64,000 nucleotides of DNA, taken from NCBI RefSeq assembly GCF_028858725.1, contig NC_084772.1:21925548-21989547 (forward strand). Reading direction: 5' to 3'. Positions within the stretch are counted from its first letter, which is position 1; the number at the start of each line of letters is the position of its first letter. Source of the DNA: Colius striatus (lineage: Eukaryota; Chordata; Aves; Coliiformes; Coliidae). Of the stretch, positions 22,361 to 64,000 are shown in pieces. The notes below the pieces were generated by a model. That model saw nothing but the letters and a program-made list of their open reading frames with translations. It was not told the DNA's origin and made no database searches. The position numbers and the translations under genes are program-made.

Positions 22361-25300
22361 CTGCCGAGGGAAAGCGCCCGTTACATGGCGCCTCTCGCCG
22401 ACGGAGCCGAGCGGGCTGACCCCGACGCCCCGCGGCCAGGCGCAATGGCGGCAGAACCGGAGCCCTGCCTCGGCCCCAGCAGCGCCAGCCCCGGGGGACG
22501 CCCCAGCAGACACTCACCCGCAGCCCGCGGGGGTTCAGCACCTTGGGGTTGCGGGAGAAGTGCATGTGCAGGCTCCCGTCCTCGCTCACGCTCACCGCCA
22601 CCTTCTTCAGCGTCTTGTTACCGCAGTGAGGACAGAAAACCTTGCTCATGTCCGAGGTGGTCCTGCAAGATGGGGACAAGGGGGTTGTTCCTGCTCCCTG
22701 GGCTGTGGAATGTGGGCTCTGGCCAGGAGCAGCAGCCCAGCACTGCTCAGCACACACACACTCACCTGAAGCAGCCCAGCACTGCTCAGCACTGCTCAGC
22801 ACTGCTCAGCACACACGCACTCACCTGAAGCAGCCCAGCACTGCTCAGCACACACACACTCACCTGAAGCAGCCCAGCACTGCTCAGCACTGCTCAGCAC
22901 TGCTCAGCACACACGCACTCACCTGAAGCAGCCCAGCACTGCTCAGCACACACACACTCACCTGAAGCAGCCCAGCACTGCTCAGCACACACACACTCAC
23001 CTGAAGCAGCCTCAGCACTGCTCAGCACTGCTCAGCACACACACACTCACCTGAAGCAGCCCAGCACTGCTCAGCACACACACACTCACCTGAAGCAGCC
23101 TCAGCACTGCTCAGCACATGCACACTCACGTGAAGCAGCCTCAGCACTGCTCAGCACACACGCACTCACCTGAAGCAGCCCAGCACTGCTCAGCACACAC
23201 ACACTCACGTGAAGCAGCCTCAGCACTGCTCAGCACACACGCACTCACCTGAAGCAGCCCAGCACTGCTCAGCACACGCACACTCACCTGAAGCAGCCCA
23301 GCACTGCTCAGCACACGCACACTCACCTGAAGCAGCCCAGCACTGCTCAGCACACACACACTCACCTGAAGCAGCCTCAGCACTGCTCAGCACACACACA
23401 CTCACCTGAAGCAGCCCAGCACTGCTCAGCACTGCTCAGCACACACACACTCACCTGAAGCAGCCTCAGCACTGCTCAGCACACACACACTCACCTGAAG
23501 CAGCCCAGCACTGCTCAGCACTGCTCAGCACACACACACTCACCTGAAGCAGCCCAGCACTGCTCAGCACACACACACTCACCTGAAGCAGCCGTGGCAG
23601 CGCAGGATGTAGCTCCGGGCCTGGCGGATCAGCCGCCCGTTCACTGCCAGCACGTGGAGGCCCATCTGCAGCAGCACGTTCTGCCAAGGGGAGGGAGGAA
23701 CCCAGACACCCTGAGCTGGGGCCGCCAGGAGCTTTGCCTGGCGTTTGCCAGCCGAGGGAAGCGATGCCAACGGCTTTGCAGAAGGGAGAAAAGGGGCTGC
23801 TTTGAAGGTAAAGGAGCTGTTACAAGGCTGCTCTCGTGCTGCCCAGGGACTCAGAGGTGTGCTCCTCTGTCTCAGTGTGCTGTTTAAGCAGCCCAGAGGC
23901 TGGAGTAATGTGTGGATCTGCCCATGGTTCCCCATTACCCCCTGCTCCTCAGGCTGGGCCGTGCAGGGCAGCAGCGTCCAGCACTCACCTGCATGGCAAA
24001 GTCTGTGGTGACGCAGCCGACCTGGACCCCAACGGGAACAGTGTCACAGTGCCCCAAGTCCTGCTGCACCTGCTTGAGGTTGCTGGGTGTGATCCAGCCC
24101 TCGTCATCACTCTCCTCCTCATCCTCCTCGGCACTGCCTCCATCCTCAGAGCTCTGCTGCTCCTCGGACGTCTCTTGGCTGACGGAGATGGCTTCAGCTT
24201 TCTGAGGGGAGGAGACAGCTCTGGCACACACCAGAAACCAGGACAGCGAGGAGAGAGGAGGGTTTGGGTCTCACCAGCAGCTCCTGCAGCTCCTCCTCGA
24301 TGCTGGGCAGGGGAGCTCGCCAGTACAGGAAGGAGCTGAACTCGTCACTCTCTGAGGGGCCGGTGCTGCTCTCAGGGCTGGGCTGGTGCTGGCCCTTCCC
24401 TGGGCGCTTGTGCTGTGGGGTGACACGGGACAGGGGAGCCCCTGCCTGCCGCTGCCCGCGGGCTCTGCGGGGCTGCGTCCCTGTCCCTTACCTTGGCGGG
24501 CAGGTGGAAGCCAGCGAGGTGCACGGGGGCCTCGGGGTGCTGAGGGGTGGAGCTGAGCCGCACCTGGGGAGGCAGCGCGGGGGGTCGCCAGGGCTCCCCG
24601 GGGACGGGGCCCCATCCCTGGCGCGGGCCCTACCTTGTCCTGCGGCTCCCAGCGGAGGCTGCCGGTGCCGTCGGTCTCGGCCTGCAGCTGGCATGTGAGG
24701 GCAAGCACCTGCAGGTCTGCGGCCGAGAGGCTCGGGTAGTCCCCGGTCTTCTTGGAGAAGTCGGTGACTGCGGGGCGGGGGAAGGGGCGGCGCTGAGCCG
24801 GGCGCGGCCGCTCTCTCCGGTACTCACCGAGGCGCAGCAGCGCGGGCGCTCCGGTACTCACCGAGGCGCAGCAGCACGGGCCGCGGGCGCTCCGGTACTC
24901 ACCGGGGCGCAGCAGCGCGGGCGCTCCGGTACTCACCGAGGCGCAGCAGCCCGGGCCGCGGGCGCTCCGGTACTCACCGGGGCGCAGCAGCGCGGGCGCT
25001 CCGGTACTCACCGAGGCGCAGCAGCACGGGCCGCGGGCGCTCCGGTACTCACCGAGGCGCAGCAGCACGGGCCGCGGGCGCTCCGGTACTCACCGGGGCG
25101 CAGCAGCGCGGGCGCTCCGGTACTCACCGAGACGCAGCAGCTCGGGGCGCGGGCGGCGGAGCCGCAGCTCGCAGGGCAGCGCGGACAGGCGGCGGCGCGC
25201 CGCGCGGTCGCGGATCTCGGCCAGCACCTCGGGCACGGTGTACAGGTTCAGCGCCAGGTCCTGCGGACGGCGCGGTCAGGCCGGGCGGGTCCCCGCGCCG

Positions 25301-25397
25301 CTCCCCCCGCCCGCTGCCCCGGGGCCGCCGGTACCTGCAGCGGGGCCGCGCTCAGGAACGCGCCGCTGTCGGCCACCACGTGCGGCACGCGCGCCAT
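22091..25397 (-). CDS. NOB1: NOB1, 20S-pre-rRNA endonuclease, complete
   Basis: PIN-domain endonuclease that cleaves the 3' end of 18S rRNA in late cytoplasmic pre-40S particles. Minus-strand exons: 25335-25397, 25128-25260, 24634-24767, 24492-24563, 24275-24412, 23989-24201, 23583-23680, 22518-22662, 22091-22360. Together 1,266 nt, 421 codons plus stop (human 412). Residues 1-110 form the PIN domain, beginning MARVPHVVADSGAFL with the conserved acidic Asp. An acidic linker follows (about 180-215), then a zinc ribbon made by RCHGCF and FCPHCGNKTLKK, and the C-terminal QKTNVFDPDY and GAGRRRLNPN motifs. The start ATG lies in GCGCCATGG. It is head-to-head with WWP2 across a CpG island. Oddity: introns 2 and 7 are minisatellites built from their own splice donors. 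Confidence 0.97.
22518..22662 (-). CDS. NOB1: NOB1 exon 8 (second half of zinc ribbon)
   Basis: TTSDMSKVFCPHCGNKTLKK supplies the second CxxC, then VSEDGSLHMHFSRNP and NPRGLR. Acceptor cttgcag; donor gtgagt. Confidence 0.95.
22734..23582 (-). repeat. NOB1: 39-bp minisatellite of the exon-7 splice donor, 20 donor copies
   Basis: Minus-strand unit: ggctgcttcag (exon tail), gtgagtgtgtgtgtgctgag (donor and intron), cagtgctg. The basic period is 39 bp, lengthened by one or two extra copies of a 10-bp module (actgctcagc in plus view). I counted 20 donors including the authentic one at 23582; two have CAC|GTGAG. The array fills about 850 of 920 bp of the intron. The many open frames across it are not genes. 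Confidence 0.96.
23583..23680 (-). CDS. NOB1: NOB1 exon 7 (first half of zinc ribbon)
   Basis: NVLLQMGLHVLAVNGRLIRQ then ARSYILRCHGCF, with the first CxxC of the zinc ribbon at the very end. The exon ends in TGCTTCAG and the next codon position begins the donor gtgagt, so read-through meets an in-frame TGA at once. This junction is the seed of the adjoining array. Confidence 0.95.
23989..24201 (-). CDS. NOB1: NOB1 exon 6 (acidic linker)
   Basis: KAEAISVSQETSEEQQSSED leads into an acidic run (EEDEEESDDEGW), then ITPSNLKQVQQDL and VGCVTTDFAMQ. WITPSN and TTDFAMQN are NOB1 signatures. Phase 0, donor gtgagt. Confidence 0.94.
24275..24412 (-). CDS. NOB1: NOB1 exon 5
   Basis: HKRPGKGQHQPSPESSTGPS then FSSFLYWRAPLPSIEEELQE. 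The FSSF-W-PLP-I--ELQELL block is conserved in NOB1; the front half is lineage-variable linker. Donor gtgaga. Confidence 0.92.
24492..24563 (-). CDS. NOB1: NOB1 exon 4, 24 codons
   Basis: VRLSSTPQHPEAPVHLAGFH then LPAK, phase 0 at both ends. The human counterpart reads IQHPETPLHISGFHLP. Donor gtaagg. Confidence 0.92.
24634..24767 (-). CDS. NOB1: NOB1 exon 3 (PIN domain)
   Basis: Encodes VTDFSKKTGDYPSLSAADLQ and VLALTCQLQAE to WEPQDK. It carries the conserved Asp of GDYPSLSAADLQVLAL, part of the PIN active site. Donor gtaggg. Confidence 0.94.
24813..25127 (-). repeat. NOB1: 34/41-bp minisatellite of the exon-2 splice donor, 9 donor copies
   Basis: The donor TACTCAC (plus-strand view) occurs at 25121 (authentic), 25087, 25046, 25005, 24971, 24930, 24896, 24855 and 24821. 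Spacings are mostly an alternating 34 and 41. Each copy carries ctgctgcgCcTCG-like exon tail and gtgagtaccgg. The 41-bp form has a seven-base insert (ggcccgt-like). The array nearly fills the 360-bp intron. Confidence 0.95.
25128..25260 (-). CDS. NOB1: NOB1 exon 2
   Basis: Encodes DLALNLYTVPEVLAEIRD to RRPRPELLRL, split CTC G|TC. Its last 13 nt (ctgctgcgtctcg) plus the donor gtgagtaccgg are the seed of the adjoining tandem array. Confidence 0.93.
25335..25397 (-). CDS. NOB1: NOB1 exon 1 (start of PIN domain)
   Basis: 21 codons from ATG at 25397 to Gln (MARVPHVVADSGAFLSAA). The Asp of VADSGAF is the first metal-binding acidic residue expected of PIN nucleases. Donor gtaccg, phase 0. Confidence 0.93.
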
Positions 25398-25500
25398 GGC
25401 GGAGCGCTTCCGGGGCCTGGCGCTCACGTGACGCGCCGCGGTCACATGACGGCGGCTGCTGGAGCCGGAAGCGACAGCGGAGCGGGCGCCGGTAACTCGG
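25398..25500. promoter_or_regulatory. Bidirectional NOB1/WWP2 promoter core (CpG island)
   Basis: No TATA box, and dense CpG from about 25140 to 26040. Between the divergent genes are two ETS-type sites (CGCTTCCGG 25405-25413; CCGGAAGCG 25465-25473) and an E-box CACGTG at 25425-25430, with a second E-box-like TCACATGAC nearby. These are usual in housekeeping bidirectional promoters. Start sites are not determinable here. Confidence 0.65.
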
Positions 25501-27213
25501 GCGGCGGGACGGGACGGGGCACGGCCGGGCAGGGCCACACCGGACCCGGCCAGGCCACGCGGGCACGGCACGGCTGGCACGGCCTCCGCAGGCGCTGGCG
25601 TCCGGCGCGCAGGGCCTGGCGCGGGGCCCCGGGAGCGGCTCGGCCGCGGCTGTGCGCGCCCCGGGGCGGTTCCGGCCCGCCGAGGCTCACGCGGCCCGCA
25701 CGGAGGGCTGTCCCGGCCGCTGCCCCTCCTCCGCGGCACCCCTGCGGCGGCAGTCGCGTCCCGCGGGGCCCGGCCGTGCTGGGGACACTCTGACCCCCGT
25801 GAGCCCCGGCGCGAACCGGCGGCGGCGGCGGGGCGGGACCTGGCCCGGGGCTGTGGGGAGGAGCGGCCCCGGCCCGGCCGCGGGTGAGCAGGGAGGCGGC
25901 AGGGCTGGCCCCGGGCAGGGGGAGCCGCCGGGGAAGGCTGCCCGGGGCGGGGGCAGCGCCTCGGCCAGTGCCGATGCCGGAGCGCGCACAGGGACGGCCG
26001 TGGGCTCCGCCGTGGCCAGGCGCGCTCACGCAAGGCAGGGTGAGATGGTGAGGAAACAGGAGAGGAAAGGGGGAAAGAAGGAAGGTTTAAAGCAAAAGGC
26101 CCGAGGCAGCCCGGGCCGGTCCTCTGCCGTCGTGTGAGGCAGGAGGAAGGGGGGCTGGGGGACCTCGGGGCCCTGGGCTTGAGCAGCAGGAAGGGGGGTG
26201 GCAGGGGTGTGCATGGGGGGCTGGTGGGGGACAGTGCCTCAGTAACACGGAACAGGGGGCTGAGCAGCCCCAGGCAGCCTCCCCGGGGGGCTGGTGACAG
26301 CTCTACTGTGGGGACGCGGTGTGAGAAGGACCCTGAGGGACAGGCTCGGGGCTGCCCCTGCCCAGCGGTGGCCAGAGCTGGCACAGGAGGCCCAGCCCTG
26401 GAGGGACACACGTTCTGTGGGGCCGTGGTGGCTCTGGGGCAAGGATGATGTGGGGCTGTGACAAACAGGGAGCAGCAGCATCCTGGGGAAGGCTGAGCTG
26501 GGCTGGGGCATTGCGAGTCCCTGCAGTAACAGCAAGTGCCATTAGTCTGGTGACATTTCTCCCTTGGCAGGGTGACAGGAGTGAGACTCCTCTTTGCTCC
26601 TGCCTAGAGGTGGGTGGCAGATGCCCCCATTGCCCAGCTGTGTCAGGCTGGTGCAGGCAGCGACGCTGTGACACCCCCACAGCACCCACACTCGCCATGT
26701 CCTCTGAGGGGGAGCTTCTGCCCATGGGCTCAGGGGATGGTCTGAGCCTGCCACTGACTCTGTGGTCCCTGACCAAGCACCACGTGCCCCTGTGTGACAC
26801 GTGGCCTCGTCCTGCTGCCTCGTGCTCAGTCGCTTCAGCAGCAGTGCCCGGCTGTGCCCTGCCACATCCCCAGCGGCAGCCCCCGGCCCTCCTGCCCCAT
26901 CCCTCCTCCCGGGGGGCTCCAGGGCAGAGCTGCAGCAGAAGGGGCAGCAGGAAGCACGATGCCTGTGGTGACAGTGATGTGGCACCAGAGAGCAAGGGAG
27001 TGGTGAGGGCTCAGGGAGCAGCGGCCTGTGCTGTGCTGCAGGGCTGGTTTATTGGAGTGAGAAGGAGCCCTGGTCAACCAGGCACGTTCCTGTCCTTGCT
27101 GTGTGGGTCACACAGGAACAGCCCCAGGGGCTGAGCAGAGACCCCAGCGCAGCCCCAGCTGCCTGGGTGCAGTGGGAGCAGTGCTGAGGCGTCTCCTCTC
27201 TCTCTGCTTCCAG
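25490..27213 (+). other. WWP2: WWP2 5' non-coding region (first exon not resolved) and first intron
   Basis: The first coding exon opens with an acceptor (cttccag at 27213), so at least one non-coding exon lies upstream, most likely in the CpG island. Candidate donors are gccg|gtaact at 25489 and gcgg|gtgagc at about 25883; neither can be chosen by eye. The long minus-strand frame at 25248-26411 is a GC artefact around NOB1 exon 1. Otherwise no recognised content. Confidence 0.5.
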
Positions 27214-27227
27214 CCCGGGGTGATGCC

Positions 27228-61299
<34,072 letters not shown>

Positions 61300-62150
61300 C
61301 GGAGCGTTGGTGCTGTGCTGGGGCGGGGAGCGCCCCGCCGAGCCCGTGGAGCCGGCGCCGGGCCCTCCCGCAGGACGCTGCGGACGCCGTTGCTCTTGTT
61401 CCTGTGTGACCCGCGCTCCTGCCGCCCGGGCTCGGGCTGTCCTCTCGCTCCCTGCCGCGACAGCCGGGCTCGGGGCTCGTGTGGCGGCGCGGAGGGGCCG
61501 GGGAAGGGCTGGGCCTGGGCACAGCAGCGCGGGCGCCGGGGCTCCTCGCTGCCCCTCGCAGACGCAGTTCAACGAGATCTGGTTTCGGCACAGACTGTTT
61601 CCCCTCCTCGTGTTTTCTGCCTTTTCCTGGCATTCTAATACGTGCAGGTGAGGGGAAATGAAATGGCTCTCGAACCAACTCTCGGGTCGCGTTTGGGCCC
61701 TGTCTGTCGGCTGTACAGGGGAGCCCCGGTGCTGCCGCTGGTGTGGTGCAGGAGCACCAGGACAGCCCCTGCCCGTGCGGTTGTGTGTTTGGGTTTGGAG
61801 CGCGTGGCCCCCGTGCAGTTGTATTTATCGTTAGTGGTGTGTTGCTCAGAGCTGGTGCTCTGCAGCAGCCTCGGGCCGCGTCTGCCCTTTGCTCGGTTCG
61901 TGGGTTCGGCTCCAGCTCCCCGTTTCCCGTGCCGCCGGCCGGGCTGGTGGCAGCAGCCCCTGGGGCTGCAGGTGAGGGCCGGCTGAGGGCCCTGGCCTGG
62001 CTGCCCGCTCCCCCGCTGCCCCCGCAGCCACGGCTGTACATAAAGGAAGTCTGCGATAGCTTTTAACTGGCAAGAGGGTGTGTTTGTACTGCACCCTCCT
62101 GCCTCAGCGACGCCTTCTTGTGCAATAAAGGATAAGCAGCTGCCCAGGCG
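61300..62150 (+). other. WWP2: WWP2 3' untranslated region
   Basis: GC-rich tail without homologous frames on either strand, ending past the AATAAA at 62124. Confidence 0.75.
62124..62129 (+). terminator. WWP2: WWP2 poly(A) signal
   Basis: tgcaataaaggataagc with GT-rich sequence (ggtcggtgtgtggcgg) 30 bp on. Sole canonical signal after the stop. Confidence 0.8.
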
Positions 62151-62940
62151 CGTCGCTGGTCGGTGTGTGGCGGGGGGACGGGCCGTGCCGGGGCCTGGCT
62201 GAAGGGCTCATAAACAAGAGGGGTTAATTCCACGCCCACGGCGGGTGGGAGGGTCGGGCTGGGTGCCCTGCTCCTGCCAGCCTTTGCACAACCCATAATC
62301 ACACTCAGCTAAAAACATCTCCAGGCCGCTGTGGCGGGGCCGGCGCTGCCTCCCCGTGCTCCCTCCCATCAGGTGCGTGAGGCCCGTGGACAGAGGCTGG
62401 GGGTGTTGAGTAAAAGCCCACCACAAGCAGAACTGATCAAAGCCCCTGTTCCTGGTGCCAGGGACGGCCTGTGCCCCGGGTGTTGCCGTGACTTGGCCTT
62501 TTGGCAGCTGCTTTGTCTGGTTGGTCTTTTTGTGGCTTGGGCAGGAAGGATAGCAAAAAATCCCAACACAAACCTAACCCTGCCGAAAGCAGAGCTGAGG
62601 AGAAGAGCCAGCAGGAGCAACAGGCTCTGTGCTAGTCCCTCTGGAGCTCAGCACCTCCTCCTCAGCTCAGACATGAGCCCATGGTAACAAGTGGGGGTCC
62701 CACACCAGTGAAACTCGGTGTCAGCTACACCAGGGCCCTAGAAGGGAGGCTAACACAGGACAGGGGAAAACCCTCTGCTCTTGGCCTAAACGTCCCTGAA
62801 GGTGCACTGGGGAAAGGAAGAGGGAAATGATTTCAGCTTGAACCTCAATCCAGCCACGCTGGGGTGAGCACAAAGAGCAGCAGGAGAGCAGAGGGGAGCA
62901 GAGCATGGCCTCTTTGGACAAACCAGCACCAGAGGGATTT
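62151..62940. other. Intergenic gap, WWP2 / PSMD7 (tail-to-tail)
   Basis: About 0.8 kb of unique sequence. No C-type lectin (CLEC18) exon or repeat was recognised. Confidence 0.6.
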
Positions 62941-62952
62941 AGTTTACAAGAT

Positions 62953-62958
62953 TTTTAA
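62953..62958 (-). terminator. PSMD7: PSMD7 poly(A) signal (variant)
   Basis: TTTAAT on the plus strand is ATTAAA on the minus strand, only about 25 nt past the stop, implying a 3' UTR of roughly 40-50 nt. Confidence 0.55.
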
Positions 62959-62981
62959 TTTACAAATAAAAAACCTACATT

Positions 62982-64000
<1,019 letters not shown>

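Noticed and set aside
21671-22828. 385-codon plus-strand frame
   Set aside because: Antisense shadow of NOB1 exons 8-9 and part of the 39-bp array.
22734-23582. CRISPR-like array
   Set aside because: Units are contiguous direct repeats with no unique spacers, in a vertebrate intron at a splice junction.
25248-26411. 387-codon minus-strand frame over the CpG island
   Set aside because: Only its NOB1 exon 1 stretch is real; the rest is Pro/Arg/Ala-rich translation of CpG-island DNA with no homology.

Overview
The window is vertebrate nuclear DNA, most likely from a bird. The signs are minus-oriented CR1 LINE tails, short introns, a switch from moderate to very high GC, and four orthologues whose order resembles the mammalian 16q22 block (avian chromosome 11-like). 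There is no bacterial, plasmid or viral gene content. Nearly every long open frame outside the exons is an accident of GC-rich sequence or tandem repeats.

Layout. (1) 1-21,005, plus strand: the 3' part of NFAT5 (TonEBP), with nine coding exons from the Rel-homology region to the stop at 13,331, then about 7.6 kb of 3' UTR ending near an AATAAA at 20,975. (2) 21,890-25,397, minus strand: complete NOB1 in nine exons (421 codons). (3) 25,398-27,213: a CpG-rich, apparently bidirectional promoter shared by NOB1 and WWP2, and the 5' non-coding part of WWP2. (4) 27,214-62,150, plus strand: WWP2, 23 coding exons, 891 codons, with MIR140 in the intron after coding exon 15. (5) 62,940-64,000, minus strand: the last two exons of PSMD7. 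The pairs are therefore tail-to-tail (NFAT5/NOB1), head-to-head (NOB1/WWP2) and tail-to-tail (WWP2/PSMD7). All exon joins were checked by hand: GT-AG borders, codon phase, and total lengths divisible by three.

Functions are unrelated housekeeping or regulatory jobs: osmotic-stress transcription (NFAT5), 18S rRNA 3'-end processing (NOB1), HECT ubiquitin ligation (WWP2), cartilage microRNA (MIR140) and the 26S proteasome lid (PSMD7).

The most unusual structure is in NOB1. Two of its eight introns consist largely of minisatellites whose unit is the exon/intron junction itself. The authentic 5' splice site, with 11-13 bases of exon, is repeated 20 times in one intron and 9 times in another. Four more minisatellites (28-41 bp units, several with higher-order periodicity) lie in NFAT5 and WWP2 introns, one of them grown from a CR1 fragment. 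NQO1, which in mammals lies between NFAT5 and NOB1, is not seen here.
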